This document shows, one piece after another, positions 11,212 to 24,797 of a DNA stretch of 64,000 nt; within the stretch, counting starts at the first letter, position 1, and each line of letters begins with the position of its first letter. The stretch is from Apricaphanius iberus. Lineage: Eukaryota > Chordata > Actinopteri > Cyprinodontiformes > Aphaniidae. Where the stretch lies: positions 248,001-312,000 of the forward strand of contig JAPXFQ010000804.1 of NCBI GenBank assembly GCA_028564705.1. Direction: 5' to 3'. The position numbers were made by a program, and so were the translations under genes. The notes below the pieces were generated by a model. It was not told where the DNA came from. It searched no databases and saw only the letters and a list, made by a program, of their open reading frames with translations.

Positions 11212-14058
11212 GTTCCTCTATAGAGCTGGCTCTAGTATTTGCTCTGGTTAAGCGCCAAAACCTCTTTGGGGGATAAACCTTTTCAGACAGGTCCTATTTT
11301 GATCTGTCCAGGCTGTACCCCGACTCTCCCCTACTGACCACTGCAGATAAGAACTAGCTTCCCTATGACCCAGAAAATATTGATTAGTAACTTCCCACGA
11401 GAAAACCTTGGGTGGCACAGTTTCCCTTTACTGTAAATGAGGAGAAACTAGTTGCTGAGCAAAAAGTAAGGGAATGAAAAGCAGTATTATAAGATAGGTT
11501 TGAGACATGGTTGGCAGTCACCTTAGGCCATACATGATTTGTGGTAGTAGGTTAACACTTCAGAACTACGGGTCTTTCAAAGAGCAGAGCCTGGCCAGAT
11601 CAGCGGAGCTTCCTATCCCCAGTGAAGCCACCCTGACCTTTTGAAAGGTACTATTGTGCCAAAGAAAAGCAAACAGCTCATTTATCTGACAGCCAATGTA
11701 AAGAGCAGATGCCACAGGGGAAATGTGGCGCCGGCAGTTAGATCCATGACAAGATAAGCAGCCGCAAATTCTTACTGACCAAAAGGGCTGTGGTTGTCTA
11801 TACTCTGCATGCTGTTTGTATGCACTCTTGAATGCACACAAAAACTAGAGTTATAAAAAAATGAAAAAGAATCACTTAAACTGTAATCTTTAGAATTGAT
11901 TTACATTGCTAATGCATTAAGAGATCATGCCATTAATCCTGAAAAACTTCTTCGGCAGTTTCTTCATACTGCAGGATGGTCACGGGAGATACAGGTCCCA
12001 ATTAAAGGTGTTTGTAGTGACACATAAGAAATCACAAATGCTATGATTACTGCCGTGTTTACTGATGAGCTGTTGAACATGCTGTCCTGATTAAGAATAA
12101 ACACTCCAATCAAGAAGCATGATTGGGGGATTGGCCTCTTTCAGCGTTCAAAAGTTCAATTCCTGCGTTGATTCATAGACTCAAAAGAAGAGCACAAGGA
12201 AGGAGATAAGAAAGCCGAATTTTCCTTACTCGAAATACAAATTTAAGCCACTATAACAACAAGAAACAATATTCACAAGTTGCCAAAAAGAACATCTAAT
12301 GATTTACTGTAAATTTCTACCTGCCATTTGATTTCCACTCAGTAAGTATTTGCCCATTAGTCAACTGCCTTTAAGGCAGTAAAGTAGTGGCACGGGTTCT
12401 CAGAAATGTTTACCAAATAAATCATGGGGGACCTTTTAAAATCATTACATGGAGGCAGCAAGAGTTTTGCCTTTCCAGTTTCCTCTGGGAACATTTGAAG
12501 CACACACAGGTTGACTGCCAATGGCTCTAGGGTAAATCTTATCCTGAACTACAGGACCAATTCACTTTTTGCAAACTTTATGGATTGCAAGTCTTGCGAT
12601 TCCAGAATCAAGAGATACACACCATACAGTCAGGGAAAGAGAAATACACAGTGCTAAGACATCTAATCCACAGCCACCGACAACTTTGACCGTTTTGGAA
12701 AAGCTTAATAACAACAGTGAGCTAATGGCTGCTTGAACATGCTTTCCTCCCCTGTTAAAGTTCCTGATTTGACATGAAGAGAGGGTAACAGAAAATAAAA
12801 GATAACCTCAGCTTCAGGGTGTCTTCAGCCGATCACCTTTCTGTCAAAGAATGAAGGTCATGCCAAGCAAGGTCCAATTAGAGCTCAGCCTTAAAAGCCT
12901 GACTGCAGCTCTTTGAACTTGCAAAAAATTATACTCGCTTTCTGTGTTTATTGGATGGTTTTCATACAAAAACTGAGCTTGTTGAGTACACATCTTAAAG
13001 GCTTATAAAGCAAAGGAAGGACATTAACAAATACAGGCATTTCAACAAAATAGAAAGAAAAATCAACTCTAAAATAGTGCTACCAAGCAAATAGCTTCTT
13101 TTTTTGTTTGACCCTAACCCTTCTAGCGGAAAGCATGCCCATATCTTTGCACATACGGTCAAGAGTGAACAGCAACACATTCTTTAACACAAGAGCCATT
13201 TTTCTTACGTTTATTGCATGAGGAAAAAATACAATATAAAGAAAGCTTACAGTGATGTTGGCAGGTTAAGGATATCACAGAAGAATCTTGTTTTTTTTTA
13301 AAGCGTTCCCCCTGATATTTCTAAAAATTTATTTTTACCACATATTCTATAAAGAAGATTAGTCCAAAGTGCACAACTTAGGAAGGTGGAATTACCCTTC
13401 TGCAACAAAAAACAAAAACAAAGACCCGTACTTTAAATAAAATTAAAAGTATGGATTTTTGGACATGACTTTTGTAATTCTGAAGTAATGAAAGGTTTTC
13501 CCAGCACATTTTGTAGTAATGTTTTAGTAGTTTTACAATCTCCATTTTTAATTATTCAATCAGTAAAACACATTTCTGGCTGTAAACAAAACAACTGCAA
13601 AGTAATGCAGTTACATGAAAATTACCCCCATCTGCTGGACTTTAGAAGCATATTTCTGTTTGTGCTTAATTAATGCAATCTGCTTTGTAAATCGGATGCA
13701 AAAATGAACCAGACAGCATGTCCAAAAACTTTGGAAAAAAATAGAAGATATTGCACAGCTTTGTAAATTCTCTAAAGAATGTTTTTCAGCTGCTCTCCGC
13801 AAAGAAAATGGAAGACTAATGTAAAAAATGAAAACAAGTAGGGACAGAGGTAAGATTTAGATTAAGCACACTCAGCTTTCCAACAGTCTCCAGAGCAGCT
13901 GTTGTAACCCCTGCAACGGCAGACACAAGTCAGGTGGCCCAGCCAACAGTCCAGCAGAGATCCATCACCGACAGCTGCCCCCCACTCCATCAATCTCCGC
14001 ATGGAGGTTGTGGACAAGTGGGGATGTAGCAGCAGAACTCCCACACCAACCGTTTTAT

Positions 14059-14074
14059 CACACACACACACACA
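14059..14074. repeat. Microsatellite (CA)n, about 8 units
   Basis: Pure dinucleotide run visible directly. Confidence 0.95.
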
Positions 14075-14581
14075 CCGAGAACCAGTCACCAGTGGCTGCC
14101 CGGCAAAGCATCTGAAAGCAGTAGCCAAATTTATCAAAGGAGCTCAGGAGCAATTCAGGGGGCTCCAGCACTTGTGCTTAAAAGCTATTATAAGGACAGA
14201 CAGCCTGTTTAATTACAGCTGCTAAGGGGTAGAAACCCTATTGAACAAAGAGAGAGAAGATAAAGCCTCTTTCAAGCCAGAAACAGATGTTGGCGTTGCA
14301 TGTTCGCACAGACAAGACGAGATAAACTCACAAACAACACAGAAAGATGATTAATATCATTTTTGCAGAATTAATGATTGAGTGACTGTAGTACTGGCTC
14401 TTCATTTTCATCTCTATTAATTCTACAGCATGACAGTTAATTACAAAACAGAAGTGGTATGCACCCCACCAGTTCATTTTGAATTTATTGTAGCAGAACT
14501 GAAAAGCTGCACTATCCACCAGGAGGAATAAGCATGCAGAGGCTGCATGCTAATAAGCAAAATGGTCAAATTTGAACCTTA

Positions 14582-14998
14582 TACAATGCCTTTCAAAGGT
14601 CTTCAAACCCCTTGAGTTTTTTTGTTCTGTTTTGTTTTACATTTAATCCTGTTACAATCACAAACTTTAATGTATTTTAATAAGATTTTGAGTGACAGAC
14701 CAATGCTGAGCATGCCATAATTGTTAAGCGCAATAAAAATACATAAAAACTTCTATAAATTCTGGCTTCATACACCTGCGTACACAAACGTTGAACAACC
14801 TTATACTACAATTACAGCTGCAATTCGAACTGGCCATTCTTCTTTGCAACTGCTGAAACTCCGACTGCATTTTGGGTTACTGTATAAAGCCATGATTTCA
14901 AGTGTTGCAACAAAATCGCATAAGCATTTTGTTTCCTGACTTTGATTGCACCATTACAACACATGAATATGTTTTGATCTAAATAAATAGGTTTGGAT
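14582..14998 (-). mobile_element. Left end of a Tc1-like transposon (transposase would be on the minus strand)
   Basis: Begins with a degenerate Tc1 terminus (ACAATGCCTTTCAAAGGTCT, family form 'ACAGTGCCTTGCAAAAGTATTC') next to TA, followed in order by CAAACTTTAATGTATTTTA, 'AAGATTTTGAGTGACAGACCAA', ATTACAGCTGCAATTCGAAC, CCATTCTTCTTTGCAAC and ACACATGAATATG. The order matches the first third of a common fish Tc1. The catalytic part and the other terminus are absent, so this is a one-ended relic. Confidence 0.75.
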
Positions 14999-17900
14999 CT
15001 ACAATTTATTAGGTTTTGTGGAAATTAAACCAAATAAAGAATAAATATAAATACAATAATTTGTCACAAACTTGTTCTATCTTAAAACAATAATTTTTGT
15101 TCACTTAATTCCCTTTTCATTGTTTGATCAACAGGCATAAGCAGAATCCTTAATCAAACTTTGTGAACAAAATTAAGTAAAAAGTTAAACATATATCTGT
15201 CACACGTGTGCGTTCTTATCGCCAGTCTGTCTCAGTATTTGTTGGACAATTCAGCTTTTTGCGTATCTGTTTAATCCTGGAAGCTAATCCTTGCATATTC
15301 AGTCGTATTTGGTATACTGGAATATGTGGTCCAATGAGGCTTGTTTGGCACATTAAGTAAGTAAGCTTTGTGTGTCACAAAACCTAAAATCCATATTCAG
15401 AGAAACTCTTCTCTAAACAGCTCAGTAGCTTCTAATTGTTTAGCAACAGTTGTGCACCGTCTTTGCAACAAAGGAAGGATCTACAAGCTATTTAAATGTA
15501 AATATGATAGTAAAAATGCAATTTCTTATGCAAAATAAAAGAAAATGAATGCCCTCTTACCACAAAAACTCACCTTAATATTAGGAACAATTCTGGAGAA
15601 GTGAATTTGAAGTCTTTACTTGTTCCCACACACACCTGCACAGCACTACCTTCTGCCACTAGCTTTAACTCTAATGCCTCAGAGCTTTAAAGGCAGCATG
15701 CTTCATGGCTTGACATAAGAGCCACTTTGGTGGAACATTGGCAATCTCATACCAAGTGCAGAACCATAGCAAATTGCTCTGACAGGACATCTGACCTGCT
15801 ACGAGCCTTACAAATTCTGAGTTAAATCACATTCAGTGGTGTTTTTTTTTGTTTGTTTTTTGTCAGCAGCCCCAATCAGACTCAGAAGAAATTGTATAAA
15901 ACATTCACAAAGAATCAGAGACTGGCCAGGATGTGATCATTCCACTGCTGTGTATAGCACAGCCAAATCTGGGAGAACTAATTGCAGACAAATTAGGCGG
16001 ATAAATTAGTTAACGTCTTGCAGTAAATGTCAGAGATGTCAGCACTCACACATAGATCTCTCGCTGGCCTTTTCACCCTTTTTTAATTCCCTTGCTCACA
16101 CTGTTCAGCTCAGGAGATCTGTGGATTTCACTAACCTATTCACACACACACACACACTGCCTGCCTGCGCAAAACTATACATACCGCTGGGGTCAGAGCA
16201 ACGTTGCTATCGGCAGCAAATCTGACATGAACTACAAATTCACTTGAGACCTAAACCAGGAGTTTGGGCAGTTCAGAACAAAACACCCAGAGATAAGTTT
16301 TGCATTAATGCCAACAACTGTTCCTAAAGCTATTCCTAAATTGTCCTGTACATTTTATTTCATAAATTGCTTTATCAAACGATGTTTTAAAAAAAAGTTT
16401 AAGATGCTTTATTTACAAATTTTTTGTCGATTTGTTGAATATTTGTAGAGACGCTAACAAATATGCCCATATTTGTTCCATTGCAGGGTTGGTAAAACCA
16501 CAGCATTCCACTCAGAGATACATTCCTTCAGGTAGAATTTAGTCTGTTTTTTTTTTTTTGCCTGTCAGTCTGTCAGACTTTTGTTGAGATAACTCAAAGT
16601 CTTGGATAGATTTAGATTAACTTTTCATGAAATGTCTACAATGGGACCAGGAAAAATTGATTAAATGTTGGGAATGGGGAGTGACCCTGGCAAAGGTCTG
16701 GGCTTTCTGTGTTCTTTTCTAGTTCCCTCTGGATTTGGGCTCTTGTTGAATTTGACTTTTCAGTTGCCAGAATGGGAACACCAGATGCATATATCCATAC
16801 AATATGGATGTCAAGCTTAAAAACAAGCTTGACACGTTTTTTTTCTTTTTTTCCTTATCTTACCACTTGTTTTATCTGCTTGGACATTGAGCTCCACCAT
16901 TTGAATGGGATCTCTGCACCTGCACATTTAGTGCACTTACAAAAATATGTGCTGCACACCCACCTCGGTGGAGAGTTTTGGCGGACCCTAGTGGACAGAT
17001 GATAATATTTAAAAAGCAAAATACACTAACAAAATATTGTTTATTGTAATATTACATTTTAATAATCTCAGTTCTAATAATTTTATAAATTAGATCTATG
17101 CATGGGATTTTTAATTTAAATGTAACTAAAAATATAAAATAAGCACCCTCCAAAATGTATAATATTTTTTATGTCAACTTCATAATTGTAAAAGATTTTT
17201 GACCTTTTAGCTGTACTTCTATGTATGGAGTAACACTGTTATAATTAACCAGTATTAGTTGATTAATTTGTTTAATATCTTCCGGAATAGAGCCTGAAGT
17301 CAGCTGCTTAAAAGACTTGCTGCTTCTATTTTGCCAAATGTAGAATCCAAAATTTAAATAAGAGTTAGATGTTGTGATCCTTTACTTTCCTTACACTAAA
17401 ATAATTTTTTTTTCTACAACTATGGATATTTCACAACAGCTGAATTTGTCTTACTTGTAAGCAATGGTAGGGTGTATAAAACTTCTTTAAGTCAGCTGAC
17501 TACGAGTGAGCACCAACAGCTGCTTCCTTGCTCTATGCCTTACTCAGCTAATGAAATATCCATATCACACTAATGACATCCAAATAAAAGACCATTGAAA
17601 AAAAAGAAATATATGACAGATTGTTTTAGAGAGTTTGAGACTAATGCTTTAACCTCTGTATATCGTGCCAGGTCAGATTTGTGGTAACAACGTAAATTGC
17701 CGCACCACATTTAAGGTGCCTCTAAAATGCATGTTTGTTGTTTTTTTGACAACATCCATTGACTTCATCCATGTTTTAATCTATTTATATTATTATCTAT
17801 TTACACGTCTGGCTGCATGTATGTGAATTCACTGAAATGTATAAAGCCACTGGTTCAGAAAATGAAATATCAAATAATATGGAAAAACTAAAAAGGCACC

Positions 17901-18599
17901 ATAAACTTCAATCCATTTTTTTTTTACATAAAACTTAGCATTCATAGCCAGAACCCACAGATAAACAGACAATAGGGTAAATAAAAAAATATGATGCTAG
18001 TCTGAATAATAAATAATTTGCAATCTTGTAATTTGAACACTATATATTTTTGTAAAGCCAAAAGAAGTCATATCCACATTTTCACAAGCCGAAGAGGGGA
18101 TACAGCAAGCAAGAAGATGCTCTCTGCAGATGGGACCAACAACTAAAGCATTTGACCCACACACAAAATGCCATTTGGGGTAGAAAACTGGCACAGCCCA
18201 TCAAACTAAGGGAATGGGAAGCAAGGGAACGGGAAGCTTGTCAGAGTTGATGCAAAGCCCTGTGAGATATTTAACACAAAGAAACCATGGAAGCACAACA
18301 CCTCTAAACATAGAGCCACAAAGCCACAAAGAAACTGTTTTAGATTAGAGCTAAACTGTGTTCAGGTGTTAGAATGGCCCATTCAAAGTTCTCCCCAAAA
18401 TCCAATTAAAAATTTGTGGCAACTTTAGACAAGAAAGAAGGTAGATGGGTAGCAGAGTCGGTCAACTGTGGTTTTCTGGTTAAAAAAAGAAAACCTCCAT
18501 TAGCTTCAGTTAGCCTTAGGTCATCTCAGCTAGCTCATAGCTACGTTGGCTGTTGGTGTCAATTATCCACCACCACCACCCTCACAGCCCCTCTCTCAG
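14999..18599. other. No gene seen
   Basis: About 3.6 kb of AT-rich DNA without a recognisable gene. An (AC)n run lies at 16140-16158. A perfect 10-bp hairpin (TGTCAAGCTT / AAGCTTGACA, loop 6) is at 16809-16834. The plus frame at 16709-17002 (97 codons) shows no domain. Confidence 0.5.
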
Positions 18600-18740
18600 C
18601 CCATTTTTTCTACTTTTCTGGTGTGACCTGGCCAAGATGGCAGTGCTGGGAACCGCCCAGTTGGCTTCATTTCAGCTCTGCAGAAACTACGGTTGATTTC
18701 ACAGAGACTTCATCCATCTTTATATGGAGTCTATAGTATT
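18600..18740. repeat. Dispersed fish repeat fragment of unknown class
   Basis: The string ACTTCATCCATCTTTATATG, preceded by 'CTGCAGAAACTACGGTTGA' and GGCCAAGATGGCAGTGC, is one I associate with many multi-copy fish repeats (reverse form 'CATAGACTGTATATAAAGATGGA'). It explains the open 106-codon plus frame at 18416-18736, which I therefore do not call a gene. Confidence 0.4.
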
Positions 18741-18762
18741 GACTCAATGGGTCTTACTGTAA

Positions 18763-19126
18763 CTAGGGATGCACAGATACTGGTATTGGCCCCAATACTG
18801 TCTATTGTACTCGTATCGGTATCATTTACAGTAAAGTTAACCATTACCATGAACAGATTCTTAAAATGTGAAAATTCTGCAATGATTTCATAGAAAATAT
18901 TTATTTCAATTTGACATATTTGTTTTGGGATGATTTTTATTAATATTTTATTATTTATCTAATTCACCATCATTTGTTCTAAACAGCAGAGAATAAATTA
19001 AAACCAATTCATTGCCTTTTTTTCATGTGGTAGAAGTATCAGCAATGGTGCTCGGTATCTGCAAGTACTCTGATCCAAGTATCAGTATCTAATCGGTTTA
19101 TTAAAATTGGTATTGTTGCATCCTCA
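18763..19126. mobile_element. hAT-type MITE
   Basis: The left end CTAGGGATGCACAGATACTG and right end ATTGGTATTGTTGCATCCTCA are inverted copies: TAGGGATGCA pairs with TGCATCCTCA at 8 of 10 positions, and both continue into GATACTGGTATTGG / TATCGGTATC-type subterminal repeats. This is the well-known fish hAT MITE with ends 'TAGGGATGCACCGAT'. No coding capacity. Expected 8-bp target duplications are not preserved. Confidence 0.75.
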
Positions 19127-22100
19127 GTCTTAACAAATGTACACCACAAATTCCAGTTGTTTTAATTTGAAAACCATGTCATGTTTTACTTCCACCTCTT
19201 AAATATGCAATGTGTTACTCTTTCACATTTAACCAAAATAAGATGTTTACAAAAGCCAAATCTTAAATAATGCGATTGAATGTTTACACCCCCCACCACC
19301 ACCACTCAAAAACAATAGAAGCCAACCAAGACAACACACCAGACATGGTTTGACCTGTGGCAGCATTCTAAATAAAATTAATCACACAACTTTCCTCTTC
19401 TCCCCCTCTATTCCTTGTGTTTGGTTTCGACAACCCCAGAGCGACATCTCTGATTAGTGAGGGGGACTTTATAAGTATCACACGGCTGCCTCAGCTTTAT
19501 AAATAGACCTGCTGTGTGGAATCCACTCCAACAGGGTGAGGTGGAGGAAGACAAACAGAAATCACTCTCAGGACTTTTGGGTTATTATTCTCCAACTTCA
19601 GCTGTGATGTTCCTGCCTGGAATTATGCTATGAGATCTGGGGGATCCCTTTGTACCTCTGCAAATTTAGATGAAAAAAAAAAGTGCTTCCACAAGGAAAA
19701 AAAAGCAAACCTTTCCTTTGGGAATTTGAGCTCACAAGAAAGGGAATACACTGGCCATCTGTGGGCCTCTCAAGAACCACCAGCTCATCAGAGTCTGACA
19801 GCTACAGCCTGTACACAGTGATGCTTACATTTTCAGTATGCTTAAGTAATGCATAATTCTGTGGGTGTGTGTTTGTGTGGGAGCTTTTTGGGGGATGTTT
19901 AAACCTGACTGAGTTTATGTTAACATGGGGGGGGAAGTAAAACAGACAAAACAGACAACTTTGTGTCCGGCGCCTGAACCACATAAAGCGGCCAGAGTGA
20001 GCTTTATCTTTTCTAAGTATTATCTCAGCCAGGAAAACACAGAGATAATGGTAAAATAAACATCGTCGGCATATTTGCTTCTCCTCCGGCGTGCTGTTGA
20101 GGGTGACCGATAGAGACAGACACGGTCCCATTCGGATACACTGACAGGCCGGCTGACATTAACAAAAGAGGCAAGACAAAGAGAAAGCAGTGAGAGGAGA
20201 GGTGGCTGCACATAAATCCACCTCAAGAATAATACTCAGTCGCTACAAAATATACTCAGCTGTCATTAATTCATCAGACAAAACTGTTAACAGATGTCAT
20301 TATTTATTAAAAGTATTTAATAGGGAAAATGCTACCTTTGAATAATACATTCAGTGGGAGAGGGGGACAGAGCGGGGGCCTTGGGGGCGGATGGGAGGTG
20401 GGTGATTGATGAATATTAACGAGCAGAGTCTGGAGGGATTGTGGTAAGCTACGCTTTTTCTTCTTTTTTTTCTGCCTCTGCATCTGCTGGGCTTTGTGTG
20501 TTCAGCCGCTGACCAACGATGGCCCAGCTGCGCTGCTCATTTGCTTGCCATTACGTGCTCTAGCTGGTTCAAAGTGCCATGCCGGGCTACCTTATTCTTA
20601 TCTGAAGTGAACCAAGGAGGAGCCCATTCCCGCAAAGTTCCATCTGCTCAGTGGCGCCTAGTCAGTGGGTTCCAATGTGTGGCTGACACTCAAACAGAGT
20701 GACGTGCCCCAGTGAGGACAGGTACGGACTTCATCAATGTGTAACTGCGGTAAAGAGGAAACTTAGTGGATCACAGCTTAAATGGTAAAGTATGCTCATG
20801 AATACTGCACCAACGTAGCTTTGGCAGACAACTCAAAGCAACCAGTGCAATGATTGTTTATGGAACCAGAATTAAATAGGCTGTACGTAGGCTGCTGTGT
20901 GGGCTTTCACTGCTTAATTGGATCAGGGTTATCTAAGTCTGAAAATGAGTCCCTCTTTGCAGGAATCTTCAGGCATCCCCTATGCTCTTATCTGCCACCT
21001 TGGAATAAAACCTTACATTTGGGTTTGTACTAAAAGCCTGCACTATGCAGAAGAAAAAAAACATACAAAAGGATCACACTTGATGATCATATTAAAGTCA
21101 ATAACCAGCCAGTCCATAGGAGAACTAATCCATACAGCAAAATTAGATTGCTTTATACCAACAGGGTACTTTTTGCCTGATGGGAGCTGTTCAATACACA
21201 GTTCCTCAAGTGGCTCTGAAACACATCCTGGAGAGAGGGTAGGGATCTCAATAGATCTTAACAGTTTATCTTGCTTTCATCTGCAGGGCCCTTCAAATGT
21301 TGGTTGGGAGTGACATTTAATTCAGTTTCCCATTCTTTGCTGGGCCTGATTTTGATCCATATTGTGTTCTTTGACCAGGTGAGGTCATCAAAGGCTGATC
21401 TGAGGAATCTAATGTTTTCCTTTATCTGCTACTGAAGGATAAATGTTCAGGTCCTGATTTCTGAGACTTCTTTGTTTTTCACTATTTGAGCTTCTTGTGT
21501 TCTCAGCATCAGCCCTCTAGCTGTTTGAATTTCCCCTAGTACAATGCATAATGAGTAATATCTTTTACTAAAAGTACTGGAGTTATGTTCAGATTCAAGC
21601 ACAGGAGGGTCCCTACTGACTCATAGCACCACAAAAATTAAAATTGGGTTTCAAGCTGGACATGGACCTGGTTTTTACCAAGCAAAATCCAAAAATGCAT
21701 TAAATTGTCTTTTCTGATACTCTGATTTTGCTTGGCTGCACTCACCTTTTCTTGCCATGCCAGTTTGGCCTAGTTTGGTTTAAGCTTAGTAGAACTGTCA
21801 TTCTTAGAATTTTAGTGTCTTACTTTTGCAAAAAATTAAACAAATTCAAAATTTGCCCATTTTCTTGGATGAAACTCAAGTGTTGAATTAAAATGTACAG
21901 CAAGTTGTAAAAGTGAATGTCCTTTTAGACTCTGCTGTTTCTCCTGTTGGGTGACTCCCACTCGTATTTCATTCCTCAAAGTTCAATCCCAAAGTCTGGC
22001 CTAAATGATGGACCACCCTCCCGTCAGGCAGCGTCTTTGCTGTCTTTGTCACAAGGGGCCATTCATGGGGGACAACAATGGTGTCAGCCTATTTGGTGAA

Positions 22101-24159
22101 GTCTGGGCGGCATTTGCCGATTTGGAAGGAGCTCTGACATGCTCTTATGCTACAGGTAGGAAAGTTTATATCATACAGGTTCCTGGCTGGAGTGAATAAA
22201 ACAGTGTATAATTGCCATTAGTCTGGTAGATTTGAAGCAGAGATAACAATAAACACAGGAATTAGTGTGATTTTAAGGTGGACTTAACTGGTTCTCGTCA
22301 GTTCAACAACCAGAATCAAGCCAGCAGATTGTCTGCTTCTGATACTGCTTGGCTGCTCTTACATTTTTTTCTCCATTACCATGCCAGGCTGAATCTGCTT
22401 GGTTTAAGCATAGCAGAAGGTTCAATGTTGGGATATTAACGTCTTACATTAGCAAAATCACTGTAAAAATTCACAGTTTACCAATTTGCTTGGACGCAGC
22501 TCAAAAAGCACAATTGAATCTTTGCCAATCCCCATCCCAGCTACAAGTGTCTTCACTAAGCCAAGTGCAGCCAGCCAGAAAAGACATGTTATCGAAATAT
22601 GTGACAAACGCAACCCCATGCAAGAAGCAGATAATGCCGTCAAACTGCCCCCAGGCTCTTTCGGTTTCCCTTTTTTTTCCCCTCCTTCCATCACTCCTGA
22701 GATGTAATGACAACATTTCAGCGCCGCTTTTGGCCTTGACCACACTTGGAGAGGAGCCACGGAGAGGCAGTGAGCCTCTCTCAGAAGAAATATTGTTCAT
22801 CCATTCCAATGCCTCATCGCACACAAAATGTGAAAATATGAGCAGCGAACTGGCAAAGACATAAGAAAAGAACACCTCTTTAGAGAACAATGACGATACT
22901 GCTGAGCCATGCCACAAGAGTGATAAGCGGGGATCTAAAAAGACAAATCTTGAGAAAATGGAGGGGACAAGAAGGAAAAAACAAAAGATGATATGCATGA
23001 TATGCATGAAAGCACAAGAGGAGGGTAGTCTTAAATGGCATCATAAGGACTTAAACATAGATCTGTGTAGAGCTACTTCCCTATTCATGCACCAGGAGCA
23101 AAGGATGCCCAAACGAATTAGGAACTAGCAGCAGCTGGCACGGATCACATACAAAAAAGCTCCATACATGGCTGCTCAATTAAAAAGGAGTTTGGAATGT
23201 TTTGAGGTTCTGAATCAGCTTTCAGAAGCCTTCTGCCAACTCTAAAGTCAAGCACACAACAATCTGAGGCTAAATATACCTGTAGGATGAGGTTGGTATG
23301 GAAAATGGGTGATAAATTAATTAAGAAAATGAGTGCTAATTTAGTTTTGCCAAGGATAGCTTGTCCCAAAATCCTACAAAGGTAGATGACTGTGCACTAT
23401 GGGTACAAATACCTGAAGACAGAATAAGAGGCAAGTGAAAGGAAGCAGGAGTAGAAATTGTTTCACACACTGCTTAGTTGGATCTCTGCTTAATTTCCCA
23501 TGGGGTCATAAGAAACTCTGCTCTTTTCTACCACCCTCCCAAGCAAAATCTGACATGCTGTCATGTACGGGTTAAAATTAACACCTTTCACAGGGAGATA
23601 TTCACATTACTGGGGCTCGGACGTTTTGCTCTTTGATCTATTTTTGCAAGCTTGCTCCTAGAATATTACGGGGGTTTTTTCAACAGAAATTATTCAGAGA
23701 CAATTTAGCTGATTATACGCAACATCCAAGATACAGTCAGGTTTTTGTCCCTCTTTGTTTTGTTGTCTGCTCTGATTGTGATACCTCTACAGCACTGCTC
23801 ATTAACCTTTGCCTAATCCGAAATATTTCTGAGGCTTTACAGGAGAACATAAAGGGGGATTTGCTACAAGATGTTTTCTACTGGTTGATCCAAATCCTTA
23901 ATGTCTTTTTATCTTCCAGTATAAGAAGGCAAAAGGGGGAATTTATCTAAGATAGTAAATTAATCTTAAAAGCAAGAGGTCTCCCAATTACTGAAAAAAC
24001 CCTGATAAAAATCAAAAGCACACTTGTTTTGTTTGATGCTTTCAAAAGTAATCTCAGCTTGATATTTCTTTCTTTCGCAAGCTTGCTATTAATTTTTACA
24101 TGTTTGAGTAGAAGAAAACCTGTAATCCTTTTTATTTCACAAGTTTGGCTCAGTCGGCT
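19127..24159. other. No gene demonstrated; repeat-poor block with several CNE-like stretches
   Basis: This 5 kb is notably poor in transposons and higher in GC than the first 18 kb. Stretches such as 19380-19560, 19950-20480, 22660-22870 and 23460-23620 have mixed composition and homeodomain-like ATTAAT/TAATTA sites. Frames at 20918-21313 plus (131 codons), 22349-22864 plus (171 codons) and 22501-23007 minus (168 codons) overlap one another on both strands and contain no domain. A possible exon edge, 'GCTACAG^GTAGGAAAG', is at about 22153. I call no gene. Confidence 0.4.
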
Positions 24160-24720
24160 TCTAAAATGACTTTAATTCCCACCATGATACATCCAAAGCG
24201 GACGTAACAACTTGCGCTCACCTTCGTAGAATTGGTATCCGTCCACAGGAATGTAGAGTGATGCTGCAGCTTTCTAACAGGAGCGTCGCCTTTACCAAGT
24301 GTAAGGTGGTAGAGCCACAGAGATTGAACCTGCTAAACCATCCAACGACGCATAAAAAAGGAAAGAAAGAAAAAACAACCTTTGGGTCCGATTCGTTTGG
24401 GTCCAAACGAAATGCTTCTGGGTGTCACGTCAGAAGGTAGAACGAAAAAAGATCGTTTTTGTGAGTGGAAATGCGCCTGGAGCTCCAGCCGAGTCCGCGC
24501 GTCCTCTGGAGAGGAGGAGCCGCGACGGGAGGATGAGCGTCAGCCGGAGTGGTGCTCACCTCTCCAGCAGCTGAGCGCTACTGAACAAAAGATAGCTCCG
24601 AGGGCTCTCTGTTCAAATAGCTGGAGAGCGATGGAGGGGAGGGGGGATGAGGAGGAAGACAAGGGGACCAGGCGTGAGAAAGACGGTGGGTATAAATAAT
24701 AGGGTGAGGGTGCGGGGACT
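24160..24720 (-). promoter_or_regulatory. Candidate CpG-rich promoter / non-coding first exons on the minus strand
   Basis: The block is distinctly richer in G+C and CpG (for example CGCGCGTCC, GCCGCGACGGG) than anything around it. Read on the minus strand it holds two strong splice donors: CTGGAGAG^GTGAGC (intron begins at 24559) and ACGAAG^GTGAGC (intron begins at 24221). A gene starting near 24.65 kb and running leftwards with alternative first exons would fit. No matching coding exon was found to the left. A TATAAATA at 24691-24698 on the plus strand is the only TATA-like element, and it points the other way. No transcript evidence is available. Confidence 0.3.
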
Positions 24721-24797
24721 TTTTGGATATCACAAAGACCAGTGGTTTCTATAGAGCAATATAAAAGGAAGCTCAAATTAAATTCCTTGAAAGCAAG

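Larger units (their letters stand above)
10262..14581. other. No gene seen; unique DNA, some of it possibly conserved non-coding
   Basis: No coding exon, RNA gene or classified transposon recognised. Simple repeats are listed separately. Frames at 10730-11059 minus (109 codons) and 11566-11841 minus (91 codons) have no domain. The blocks at about 11940-12180 and 12660-12910 have balanced base composition, few homopolymers and no repeat signature, unlike the surrounding AT-rich DNA; these are plausible conserved non-coding elements, but this cannot be shown from one genome. Confidence 0.4.

Noticed and set aside
22349..23007. Overlapping frames of 171 (plus) and 168 (minus) codons
   Set aside because: Both strands are open over the same DNA, neither has a domain or family composition, and no splice context supports one over the other.
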